Source of the DNA: Ostreococcus lucimarinus CCE9901
Taxonomy: Eukaryota; Chlorophyta; Mamiellophyceae; Mamiellales; Bathycoccaceae
Length of the DNA: 64,000 nt
NCBI RefSeq assembly: GCF_000092065.1
Contig: NC_009355.1
Span: 1 to 64,000 of the forward strand
Reading direction: 5' to 3'
Under the pieces are notes generated by a model, which did not search any database, had not been told where the DNA came from, and worked only from the letters and a program-made list of their open reading frames with translations. This document shows positions 18,978 through 29,600 of the stretch, in pieces; within the stretch, counting starts at the first letter, position 1; the number at the start of each line of letters is the position of its first letter. A program made the position numbers and the translations under genes.

Positions 18978-21269
18978 ATGGCGTCCGTCCCAAATCGGCG
19001 ACAAACGTCGAACGCAGTCGCCGCCGAACGATCGGAGCGTGGGCAGCGCGCGTCGACGAGCGGTGCGCGGCGAGGCGGTACGGACCCGGCGCTGGGTGTT
19101 GAGCCCAAGACTGCGGTTGAATCGAGCAATGCGACGGCGAGCGCGCCCGTGGATGGGCCGAAGTCCGCGGGTGAAGTCGCATCACCACCACCCGCGGTTG
19201 ATGCGATTGGGGACGGAAAGGAGATGGACGATTCCACGTACGACGACGAAGCCGAGGGCGAAGACAAAGCCGGTGATGCGACAGAGGAGGAGGAGGAGGA
19301 GGAGGAGGAGGAGGAGGAGGAGGAGGAGGAGGACGAAGACGACGAGGAAGAGGACCAAGAAGAAGAAGACGACGAGGAAGAAGGCGAGGACGAGGAAGAT
19401 GTGGCTGCGAACGATGGTCAGCAAAACGACGTCGCCAACTGCATCGGCGAGCACTGCTCCGACGCTATGAACGAGCAGATGTACCGCATCGTGGAAGACG
19501 TAGCGCTAAAAGCGGGGTTGGACGTGAACTCAAATGCAGCGGATGCGGAGAATGAGTTACTCGCGTTCGCAACTGGGGCAAGCGACGCCCCTCATACGAT
19601 GCAGGAAGAAGCGACGGATGAGCGCGTGGCGGCGCTAACCATGACGGTGATGATCGGCATCGTGTTGCTGACGGTGATGTTGGGCGTGATGTTGAAGCAC
19701 TACAAATCTCGATGGTTGAACTCGAGCGGTGCCGCTCTTCTACTCGGTATCGCCGTTGGATGCTTTGTGTTCCTTGGCTTGGAGCTATCTTATGAGACAA
19801 TGCCCGAAAACATGCGCTACACCATCAAGGCCTTCGCCCAGTGCATGCGGTTCGATACAAAGTTCTTCTTCTTAGTGCTCCTTCCGCCTTTGATTTTTGA
19901 AGCCGGTTACACGTTGCATCCGACGACGTTTTTTCAAAATGCCGACGCGATCTCAATGTTTGCTTTCGTAGGATCGCTCACGAGCGCGATATCGACCGGC
20001 GTGTTGATGTACGTGGCGGGCTTACTGGGCTGGAGTTATGAGTTTTCGTTGAAGAGCGCCATGTTGTTTGGAGCGCTGATTAGCTCAACCGATCCAGTCA
20101 CGACGCTTAGCATTTTCAGCGAATCACCGATATCCCCTGACGTGCACGCCATGATATTGGGCGAGAGTATTCTGAATGACGCCGTCACCATTGTGTATTT
20201 TGAGTCGCTCCTGCTTGGCATCGGCAACGCCGGCGATGTGACGGCGCTCGAGATGTTACAAACTGATGACGCTTTCACCCCGCTCATTTTACAAGCAATC
20301 GGCACATTCATGCTCGCTTTTGGGCAAGCGACTGCCGTTGGTGTTGGTATCGGGTGTTTCTCCGCCTTGCTGCACAAATACGTCAGCACGACGAGCTATT
20401 TCGAGGAAGGATGGGCCGTCGACTCGACGCTCGTGCTTTTGTTCCCGTACCTGAGTTATTCGCTCGCTGAATCTTTTGAGCTGAGCGGAATCGTATCCGT
20501 TCTATTCACGGGCATCATTATGGGTCGCTACACGCGTCCAAACCTCGCGCGAGCACCGCGCATGGTGACGATGTGCATTTTCAAAATTTTCAGCTTCCTT
20601 TCGGAGACGTTCGTGTTTGTATACATGGGGAGCGCGATGTACTCGTTCCGTGTCGAGCACGTAGTCACTGCGATAGTGGGACTGGTTGCATGCTATGTTG
20701 GACGCGCTGTGAACATATTCCCCGGATCTCTGTTACTGAACATGTCGTCGGCGAGGAAGAAGTCGCCAATTACACCGAATACGCAGTATCTCTTGTGGTT
20801 TTGCGGATTGAGAGGAGCCGTCGCCTTTGCGCTCGCCGTCAAGGCGCAGCGTGATCTTGGTGAACAAGGCCACGTCATGTTTGATGTGACACTCTTCATC
20901 GTGGCGTTCACGATAGTCATCCAGGGTGGTATGACACGTTGGGTCGTCGATTCGCTTCTCGAACCGACGACAGAAGCGCCCGCACAGCAAGACGAACCGA
21001 ACAAGCTGAGGCGCAACAGAAGCCTGGGAAGCTTTTTTAGATACATGAACGACATCGCAGAAAAGGTCATCGCGCCCATCTTGCTCGCGAAACGAGAGGA
21101 CGAGCACCTTGATGAGACCACATCTCTCTTGACGGGTGCGAGCGCAAGCGCGAGAGGGGCTCAACGCGAAGAGCTCGGCGAATCGCCGCGGTCGGCCAGA
21201 CACAGCGGGCTGGCGAGCGAGACCGTGGAGGCTGCGGTGGACAACACATTCTCACGAGATAATAGTTAG
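18978..21269 (+). CDS. Endosomal-type Na+(K+)/H+ antiporter, NHX5/6-like, with long acidic N-terminus
   Basis: Predicted 763 aa. The membrane part begins near residue 215. FFLVLLPPLIFEAG at about residue 295 is the amiloride-site helix, and its FEAG ending resembles the endosomal NHX5/NHX6/NHE6 group rather than the vacuolar FNAG type. STDPVTTLSIF (about 370) and ILNDAV are the family's transport-site motifs. Exchange of Na+ or K+ for H+ in Golgi or endosomes is expected. The first about 210 residues are unusual: a long run of Glu/Asp encoded by GAG repeats (19285-19332 and beyond) with a Cys pair after it. The C-terminal tail holds Ser-rich and acidic clusters. A shorter protein from a later Met is possible. 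Confidence 0.92.
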   Translation: MASVPNRRQTSNAVAAERSERGQRASTSGARRGGTDPALGVEPKTAVESSNATASAPVDGPKSAGEVASPPPAVDAIGDGKEMDDSTYDDEAEGEDKAGDATEEEEEEEEEEEEEEEEDEDDEEEDQEEEDDEEEGEDEEDVAANDGQQNDVANCIGEHCSDAMNEQMYRIVEDVALKAGLDVNSNAADAENELLAFATGASDAPHTMQEEATDERVAALTMTVMIGIVLLTVMLGVMLKHYKSRWLNSSGAALLLGIAVGCFVFLGLELSYETMPENMRYTIKAFAQCMRFDTKFFFLVLLPPLIFEAGYTLHPTTFFQNADAISMFAFVGSLTSAISTGVLMYVAGLLGWSYEFSLKSAMLFGALISSTDPVTTLSIFSESPISPDVHAMILGESILNDAVTIVYFESLLLGIGNAGDVTALEMLQTDDAFTPLILQAIGTFMLAFGQATAVGVGIGCFSALLHKYVSTTSYFEEGWAVDSTLVLLFPYLSYSLAESFELSGIVSVLFTGIIMGRYTRPNLARAPRMVTMCIFKIFSFLSETFVFVYMGSAMYSFRVEHVVTAIVGLVACYVGRAVNIFPGSLLLNMSSARKKSPITPNTQYLLWFCGLRGAVAFALAVKAQRDLGEQGHVMFDVTLFIVAFTIVIQGGMTRWVVDSLLEPTTEAPAQQDEPNKLRRNRSLGSFFRYMNDIAEKVIAPILLAKREDEHLDETTSLLTGASASARGAQREELGESPRSARHSGLASETVEAAVDNTFSRDNS

Positions 21270-21356
21270 CTAGCTTAGCACGCGCGCGTTCATAGCATCG
21301 AGACGCGTGTAATTCTTTCAAACAAACAGCAAAATTGACGAGCCAACTCTTGCCCG

Positions 21357-23249
21357 ATGCTGACTCGGCAGACCGTGGAACATCATTCGAGCGCGCGAAC
21401 GGTGTCTGCTCGTACGCACCTCGCGCGGCGGCGACGAGTACCATACGAAACAAAAAAACAGACACCCCACTGGTTTCGTACGCCTGGACGCGCCGTACAT
21501 CCGTTCAAACGCGTGCTCTCGTCGTCAACGGCATCTAACGATTGCGCCCGACCGAATCGACGTTTCATCAGGATTCTGCGCGAGGCGAGTAAGGGAGCGA
21601 TGGACAATATAGATAACGTGCGCGGTACGGCGGTGTTGGACTCACCGTCACTGAATAAAGGCACGGGATTCACATTTACGCAGCGTGAGCGTCTGGGCTT
21701 GCGCGGTTTGCTTCCGCGCAAGTACGAAACCGTCGAGATTCAGGTGAAACGCGCGTGGACGCAGTTGTGCGCGTTCGAGGAAGATATGAACAGGTATATC
21801 TTTCTCGAAAATTTGCACATGCAGAACGAGCGGTTGTTCTATCGCGTACTCGTGGAACATCTCGAAGACTTGATGCCGATCGTGTACACGCCCACCGTCG
21901 GCGAGGCGTGCATCAACTTTGACGCACTCTACCGTAATCGCTGCGGAATGTATTTTAGTCGGTTAGATTCCGGCGTGATGCGACGGATGCTTGATAATTG
22001 GCCTTCTCCCGAGACCGAAATCATCGTCGTCACGGATGGAGGCCGAGTGCTCGGTCTCGGCGATTTGGGCACAAATGGGATGGCCATCTCGGTTGGAAAA
22101 GTGAGTCTCTACGTTGCGAGTGGAGGCTTCGATCCGGCGAAGTCGATGCCGGTTTGCTTGGATTTGGGCACAAGCAACGTCGCTCTGCGCGCGCACGACT
22201 TCTATCTGGGTGCGGATGAACCCCGCCTTACGGGTGACGCGCATCTCGCCGTGGTGACAGAATTTTGTCTCGCCGTAAAAGATAAATGGCCGAATTGTCT
22301 GATTCAGTTTGAGGATTTCAAAACTGAAGACGCGTTTAGGATTCTCGATCACATGCGCCATAAGGTTTTATGCTTCAATGACGACATACAAGGAACCGGG
22401 GCGACCATTTTAGCAGGCCTCATCAACGCGCTTCGAGCGCAAGGAACGCCGACAAAAGACGCGCGAATAATATTTTTCGGCGCGGGTTCGTCGGCCATCG
22501 GAGTGTCGACGCAGATCATACAGCTACTGATGAGCGAGGGGTTGAGCGAGGAGGACGCGCGGCAGTCGATTTATCTAATGGACTCTAAAGGTTTAATCAC
22601 TGACCAACGCGAGGATTTCGCAGGACTCTCGGATCAAAAGAAGCAGTTCGCGCAAGTCGGTGTCGAACCTTGCGACGACTTGGGCGCTCTGATTCAACGC
22701 GTAAAGCCGCATGCATTGTTTGGGTTGTCTGGTTTTGGTCCTGTGTTTACGCGGGAACACATCGAAATGCTGTGCGACCACATCGGCAAGCCCATCGTGT
22801 TTCCGCTCTCCAACCCGACAAGTAAGGCGGAAATCACCGCGCTTGACGCGTACACTTGGTCCAAGGGAAAGTGCTTATTTGCTGCGGGATCGCCGTTCGA
22901 TCCAGTCGTGATCGATGGTAAGACGTACACGCCTGGTCAAGGGAACAATATGTTCATCTTTCCCGGCGTCGGCTTCGCCGCCGTGAGCATTCAAGCAGAA
23001 TACGTTCCGGATTCCTTCTTTCTTTGTGCCGCGCGCGCGCTCGCCGCTATTGTCCCCGATGAGGACGTTCGCTCTGGCACCATTTATCCTTCTGTTTCTA
23101 TAATCCGTGACATCTCTCGTCAAGTCGCCGTGGCCGTGGCGAATCACGCGTACGACGTCGGCGTGGCCAAGCTCTATCCGCGACCGGGCGACATGAACGC
23201 ATTCATCGCCGAGCGCATGTACTTCCCCATGAACGACGGCGCGGTCTGA
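21357..23249 (+). CDS. Malic enzyme (NAD- or NADP-dependent)
   Basis: Oxidative decarboxylation of malate to pyruvate and CO2. Recognised by YTPTVGEAC near the N-terminal third, GLGDLGTNGM, the metal-binding region FEDF, CFNDDIQGTGA and the dinucleotide fold FFGAGSSAIGV. Predicted 630 aa from 21357. The ATG at 21600 would give 549 aa, about the length of the mature enzyme. The extra 81 residues are rich in Arg and Ser with few acidic residues and could be a mitochondrial or plastid presequence. Cofactor cannot be fixed by eye. The upstream NHX gene ends 87 bp away on the same strand. Confidence 0.93.
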   Translation: MLTRQTVEHHSSARTVSARTHLARRRRVPYETKKQTPHWFRTPGRAVHPFKRVLSSSTASNDCARPNRRFIRILREASKGAMDNIDNVRGTAVLDSPSLNKGTGFTFTQRERLGLRGLLPRKYETVEIQVKRAWTQLCAFEEDMNRYIFLENLHMQNERLFYRVLVEHLEDLMPIVYTPTVGEACINFDALYRNRCGMYFSRLDSGVMRRMLDNWPSPETEIIVVTDGGRVLGLGDLGTNGMAISVGKVSLYVASGGFDPAKSMPVCLDLGTSNVALRAHDFYLGADEPRLTGDAHLAVVTEFCLAVKDKWPNCLIQFEDFKTEDAFRILDHMRHKVLCFNDDIQGTGATILAGLINALRAQGTPTKDARIIFFGAGSSAIGVSTQIIQLLMSEGLSEEDARQSIYLMDSKGLITDQREDFAGLSDQKKQFAQVGVEPCDDLGALIQRVKPHALFGLSGFGPVFTREHIEMLCDHIGKPIVFPLSNPTSKAEITALDAYTWSKGKCLFAAGSPFDPVVIDGKTYTPGQGNNMFIFPGVGFAAVSIQAEYVPDSFFLCAARALAAIVPDEDVRSGTIYPSVSIIRDISRQVAVAVANHAYDVGVAKLYPRPGDMNAFIAERMYFPMNDGAV

Positions 23250-23333
23250 GCGTGTCAACATCGCGTGATTTCTGACGCCGCGATCGCGCGCCGTTGCGAA
23301 AGCAGCCCGTTCTCTTGTAAAAATCTTCATCAT

Positions 23334-23341
23334 TTTCGCGC
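23334..23341 (+). promoter_or_regulatory. E2F-type site upstream of ribonucleotide reductase
   Basis: TTTCGCGC matches the plant E2F consensus TTTSSCGC and lies 95 bp before the start codon of the large-subunit gene. Ribonucleotide reductase genes are classical G1/S E2F targets in plants. The site is short and the region is CG-rich, so a chance match cannot be excluded. Confidence 0.5.
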
Positions 23342-23435
23342 GCGCGCCGCTCGGCTGAAAAAGTCGGACAAACGGCGCCCTCTCGAGCCACCCCGGCTGC
23401 GTCGCGTGGCGTCAGAAATCGACTCCGCGAGAACG

Positions 23436-26372
23436 ATGGGAGGCCTTTACGTCGTCAAGCGCGACGGTCGCGAAGAACCCGTGGCGTTCGACAAGATCAC
23501 GGCGCGCATTAAAAAGCTCGCCTATGGCTTGTCCCAAGAGTTCTGCGATCCGGTGCGTCGACGACGCGCGCTCGATGCGATTACTACGACGGGTTCGTTT
23601 GAATCGTTGAATGATGGCCGGCTCAACGAATCGGCGCGGACGTGTCTCGCGCGAGCGTTGAAACGGTGATTCGGCGCTCGGAAGCGGTGCACGAAAACAT
23701 CTTGCACGCGTCCATTGTTCGTCGACGCCCGTTGTTCGCTCGCGCGGCGCACGCGCCGCGCATGCATCACCTCGATCTCGCCTCTTCGCGACGTCGCGAG
23801 TTCGACAGGTGCAAAATTCAAAAAATTCAAATTGGCCTCTGATGGAATTTTTGAATTGACACCGCGTGGGGAAACGCGTCGACGGCGCGCGAACGCGATG
23901 TAACATCGCGAACGCGCGCTCGTGAACGAAAAACACACACTGACCGATCGCTTCATCGCTTTTTCGCCGTAGGTGATCGTCGCGCAAAAGGTGTGCATGG
24001 GCGTGTTTGCCGGCGTCACGACGAAGGAGTTGGATGAGCTCGCGGCGGAAACCGCGGCGTCGATGACTTCCAAGCACCCGGATTACGCGCAACTCGCGGC
24101 TCGCATCGCCGTGTCTAACTTGCACAAGACGACGAAGAAGTCATTCAGCGAGACAATGACGCAAATGTACGAGCACGTGAATGAGCGCAACGGCAAGTGG
24201 TCACCGTTGCTCGCGGACGACGTGTACGAAATCATCAAGGCGAACGCCGAACGTCTCGACGCGGAGATTGTGTACGATCGCGACTTCGAGTACGATTACT
24301 TCGGTTACAAGACTCTTGAGCGCTCGTATTTGTTGCGAATCGATGGTAAGGTGGTCGAACGCCCGCAGCACTTGCTCATGCGCGTGTCGATAGGCATCCA
24401 CAAGGAGGATATTGAAAAGGCCGTCGACACGTATCACATGCTCAGCGAACGCTGGATGACGCACGCGTCGCCGACGCTGTTCAACGCTGGTACGCCGCGC
24501 CCGCAGCTTTCGTCTTGCTTCTTGATTGCCATGAAAGAAGACTCCATCGAAGGTATCTACGATACCTTGAAGGAGTGCGCGTGCATCTCCAAGTCCGCTG
24601 GCGGCATTGGTTTGTCCATTCACGACATTCGCGCCACGAGCTCTTATATTCGCGGCACGAACGGTACGTCCAACGGCATCATCCCGATGTTGCGTGTGTT
24701 CAACGACACGGCGCGTTACGTCGACCAAGGTGGCGGCAAGCGCAAGGGTGCTTTCGCCATCTACATCGAACCGTGGCACGCGGACATCTTCGACTGGCTT
24801 GACCTTCGCAAGAATCACGGCAAAGAAGAAGCGCGCGCTCGCGATCTCTTCTATGGGTTGTGGACGAACGACTTGTTCATGAAGCGCGTCGAGGCGAACG
24901 GCGATTGGACGTTGATGTGCCCGAATGAGTGCCCGGGCTTGGCCGATTGCTGGGGTGAGGAATTCGAAACCCTCTACCAAAAGTACGAAGCCGAAGGCAA
25001 GGGCAAGAAAACCATCAAGGCGCAACAGTTGTGGTTCGCGATTCTCGAGTCTCAGGTGGAAACTGGTAACCCGTACATGCTCTTCAAGGATGCGTGCAAC
25101 CGCAAGTCCAACCAACAAAACCTCGGCACGATCAAGTCTTCCAACCTGTGCACCGAGATTGTGGAGTTCACGAGCCCGGAGGAAACGGCGGTCTGCAACT
25201 TGGCTTCCATCGCGCTCCCACGATTCGTTATCGAGAACAACCCGTCTTCGCCCACTGGTCGCACGGAGGTGAAGAAGCTCGTCGGTTCTCTGAAGGCGAA
25301 GGAACGTTATTTCGACCACGATAAGTTGTTCGAAATCACGCGAAAGGTTACGCGCAATCTGAACCGCATCATCGACGTCAACTACTACCCGGTGGAGACG
25401 GCGAAGCGCTCGAACATGCGTCATCGCCCCATTGGTCTCGGTGTGCAAGGTTTGGCGGATGTCTTCATCCTTCTTGGCTTGGCTTTCGACTCTCCGGAAG
25501 CGCAAAAGCTCAACGCTGAAATCTTCGAAACGATCTACTTCGCTGCGCTCACGGAATCCAACGCGCTTGCCGTCGTCGAAGGTCCCTATACGACGTACGA
25601 AGGGAGTCCGGTTTCAAAGGGCATCTTGCAACCCGACATGTGGGGTTTGACGCAAATGCCGGGCGGTGACCGTCACGACTGGGCTGGCCTGCGTGCGGCG
25701 ATCGCGCAACACGGTGTTCGCAACTCGCTGCTCGTTGCCCCGATGCCGACCGCGTCTACTTCTCAAATTCTCGGCAACAACGAGTGCTTCGAACCGTACA
25801 CGTCGAACATCTACGCGCGACGGGTGTTGTCCGGCGAGTTTACCGTCGTAAACCAGCACTTGCTTTCGGATTTGACCGAGCTTGGCTTGTGGGATCCCGA
25901 ATTGAAGAACTCCTTGATCGCCAACAATGGTTCAGTCGCTGATTTGGAAATTCCGGAGAACCTCAAGGCCATTTACAAGACGGTTTGGGAAATCAAACAA
26001 CGCATCCTCGTCGACATGGCGGCGGACCGCGGCGCCTTCATCGACCAGTCGCAGTCTTTCAACGTGCACATGAGCGATCCTAACAGCGGTAAGCTCACGT
26101 CGTTGCACTTCTACGCGTGGAAGAAGGGTTTGAAGACCGGTATGTACTACCTCAGATCTCGCGCGGCCGCGGACGCCATCAAGTTCACCGTCGACGTCAA
26201 GCAAAAGCAGGTGACCAAGGTTGACAAGGAAAACGAAGCGCCGGCGTCGCCGCGCAAGCCGACCAAGGCTGACCTTGATAAGATGTCGGAGGAAGAGAAG
26301 GAAGCCTACCTCGCCGCCAAGCTCCAATGCAGCTTGACGAACAAGGACGATTGCGTCATGTGCGGCGCGTAA
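23436..26372 (+). CDS. RNR1: Ribonucleoside-diphosphate reductase large subunit (class Ia), one intron
   Basis: Reduces ribonucleotides to deoxyribonucleotides with the small subunit. The gene is join(23436..23552, 23973..26372), 838 aa. Exon 1 encodes 39 residues starting [12 protein letters not shown] (ATP-cone domain) and ends at DP; the intron starts GTGCGT and ends CGTAG; exon 2 resumes at VIVAQKV, restoring the family alignment. Key residues seen are the Cys in SSCFL, the active-site NLCTE, the paired Tyr in [10 protein letters not shown] and the C-terminal CVMCG pair for thioredoxin or glutaredoxin. The ATP cone suggests dATP feedback. An insert with SPRKPTK lies before the C-terminus, as in other eukaryotic enzymes. 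A possible E2F site lies 95 bp upstream. Confidence 0.96.
23553..23972 (+). other. Intron of ribonucleotide reductase large subunit
   Basis: A 420-bp intron with donor GTGCGT and acceptor TTTTTCGCCGTAG. A CACTGAC sequence about 30 bp before the acceptor is a good branch-point candidate. Its composition includes AT-rich patches (near 23815-23860). It is long for such a compact genome. No structured RNA or protein inside it is supported. Confidence 0.85.
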
Positions 26373-26607
26373 ACGCGGAAAATTGTCGCGAATTGCTTCA
26401 CGATTTTGCGCGCGCGCTCTCGAGAGCTTAGTTGATTTAGGTTCGTTTTCTTCACCTCCTCGACGACGTCATCATCTCGTCTACTTCTAAATTGTAACGA
26501 ATGGAAATGCATTAACCCACGTCCCACTCGCGTTTGACTTCTTGGCGCTCCGCGCGCGCCGCTCTGGATGCGAAAATCAACGACCGCCTCATCTCGCGCC
26601 TCGCGCC

Positions 26608-29600
26608 ATGGACCCCAACGGGCGGGCGTTCTATCCCGGCGGTGGTGCCGTGCACTACGCCCACGCGGGCGCCGCGCACGATCATGCTTACGGCTCGGGC
26701 GTCGTCGCGCCTCACGCCCCCGGTCCCGTCGCGCTGCTTCCCGCGTTCGCGTTCGACGCGAGCACGACGCTGCAACCCGAGCTCTTGGACGAAGGTCATC
26801 TGCCACCGAGAATTACCTCGATCGCGTTCGATCTCGGCGAAGAGTTACTGTATTGCGGCACCGAAGACGGATGGTTGACCGCCATGTACGCTCCGACGCT
26901 CGGTCGACACGTCTCCGTCGAAGCGCACGCGCACGCCATCACGCAAGTCGTGCCGTTGGCGAGCGGAGCGCTGAGCCTGAGCGCGTCGAGCGTGACGTTT
27001 CACACGAGTGGGGGAGTGGAAACGCTGCGATGCGCGCAGTGCGACGGCGAAAGAAACGCGTTGAAAGCGATGGCGTATCAACATCCAAACGGGCGAATCG
27101 CGGGTAAGCTGTTCGTCGGGCGCGCGACGCCAGTCATCGAACAGTACGACATGACGAGAGGCGTGTTGTTGAAATCCGCCGAGACGAGTCAAGGCTGCGA
27201 GACCATGGATTGGGGGACCCAGCGCTCGTTGCTCGTCGTCGGACAGGTAAATGGTGAGCTTAGTTTTCGCGACGCGCGAAATAGCATGCGTCAAGAGCTA
27301 GTAGCCACGGCACACGGGTCCGGCACCGTCAAGTGCGTCACGGCGAAGGGAGATCTTGTCGTGACGTGCGGCACGACGCTCAGGGCTGGACAAGTGGTGT
27401 TGGACCAGTTCATTAAGGTGTTTGACGTGAGGTTCAACGCGAGATTAGTGAATCAGATACAATTTCCCGCAGGTCCAGTGTCGGTGGAATTTAATCACGG
27501 CTACGAGTCTCCGACGCTGAGCATAGCTGGCGCCACCGGCGCCGTGCGAACGCTCGATGTGACGAATCCTGCGGTGGCCCCGTTCAACTATCAAATCGAC
27601 ACGCATGGTGCTTCCATAGTCGGTCAAAGTGTGTGTTCGACCGGTGAGATGGTTGCGTTCAACGATGATTCAGGTTGGGTGCACATATACAGCTCGAACG
27701 AGGAACCGTACGTGAACAACGAGTCGTTTCCTACGGCGCCGGTGGACGAGGTCGTGCTGTCGCAGCAACGTTTCGAGCTTCCCGAGGAGTTATTAGCGTG
27801 TGGTCTCACCGCGGAAGAGGTGAACCCCGCCAAGGCTGAATACAAGTCGAATTCCAGTTTGCACGGCGCCAAAGTGATCGAGACGAAGAAGAAGGGCTTG
27901 CCAGAAATGTACGCGCGGGTGGAGTGCAATCGCTCGGCAATGACGGCAGAGAGGCGTTATGAGGAGTTTGACTTTTCAGCGTATAATAAGACGCGATTGC
28001 CGGGGTTGACGAACGACTTGGCGAATTGCTACGTTAACCCGGTGCTACAGATGTTGAATTTCGTGCCGGAGTTGCGTTCGAAGGTTGTCGGACACACGTG
28101 CGAACGGGAGTTTTGTTTGACGTGCGAAATGAGCTTTTTGTCGCACATGCTGAGCGCCTGCCCGCCAGGACTCGCGACGCAGCCTCTTAACTTTTTGCGC
28201 ACGCTTCGCCAGGTGCGCGAAGCAGCGGCACTTGGTTTAATCGAAGGTCACGATGAGCTTGAAGCTCGCGCCGAGCATTCTCCCATTCGCCGCGTGCAGG
28301 CGTTTTTGCGATTTATTTTAGAGCAATTGAACAAGGAAGAATTGTCGAGACGGCAAGCGCTCGGCGATATCGCCCCGACGGGTCCCACAGCTTGTGAGTC
28401 AATTTTTGGAACGATTTCAAAAGAGACGCTCAAATGCACGCAATGCGCGGTGACCGCATCAAAGGAAATACGAAACTTTCAAGTGGATTTGCAGTACCCT
28501 TCGACGAGAGACGGTCAACGGCCGGCGTTCGTGGATTTGCTGAGCAAGTCACTCGCCGTTTCGCAAGAAATGCGCGCGTGGTGCGAAGGACACAAGGCAT
28601 ATACGCGCATGAAGCAAAACCGCTTGCCTCTGTCGCTGCCGACCGTGCTGTCCGTGAATCTCGGCATGGCTGACTTGAAGGATTTGCACTGGTGGGGCGT
28701 AGACACGCTCGCACCTCCGACGATGGACGCGTTCGGTGGCAAGGTTGAAGAACGATGGCTACCGCATTTCATTCAAGTCGTGCTGGATGTAGATAAGAAG
28801 ACACTCGAAGCTAAACATGCGCTGGATCAGTCGCAGTTCCAAGACGTGGGGAACTCTGAAGTGTACGAGCTCACCGGACTCGTCGTGTTTAGTCGAAACA
28901 TCGACGACGAAATCAAAAAGGGTTCTGATTTACGGCAGACCAAGACTTCCGATATTTCCGGTCATCTGGTGAGCTTCATCAAGGTAAAGCCACCGTACGT
29001 AGACGTCGCGGGCGACTTCACGGCGTCGCCAAGAAAGCCTGGAAGCACGCCGGGCGTTTCGCCACTCAACAAGTCGGATGTCACGGTGAAAACGAGCGCG
29101 ACAGATGCGACTAGCCTGCCGCCCGCCGCGCCGACGACGAGTCCCAGTACACCAGCGACGGCTCGTACGTCGGCTCCAGGCACGCCCAACGAGTGGTTGC
29201 TGTTTAACGACTTCGTGGTCAGTCAAGTTTCCAGGGACGAAGTCACACAACTGTACGGACAGCTGAAAGTTCCATGCCTTTGCATGTACACAAAGGTTGA
29301 GAAGCCCGCGCCGCTACCGCTACCGCCGTCGCCGATAACCTTTGAGCTGTACAGGAAAATTACACTGGATATGTCTGTTCCTCGAGGGATGCCGTTTGTG
29401 CCGTTCTCGTGCGTCGGCGAAGATACGCCCGGTCCGGGAGTCTTGCTCGGCATCGACGCCGAGTTTGTCTCGCTCGCGCCGCCGATCATGTCCACTCGCG
29501 ACGACGGCACCGAGTATGAATCGGTGCCCGCACGGCTTGGATTGGCGCGTGTTTCAGTCGTGCGCGGTCACGGGGATAAAAAGTTGACGCCTATAATCGA

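Noticed and set aside
24201-25505. 434-codon antisense frame inside ribonucleotide reductase
   Set aside because: It is the complement of a strongly codon-biased gene; composition is Arg/Val/His-rich and there are no domain motifs.
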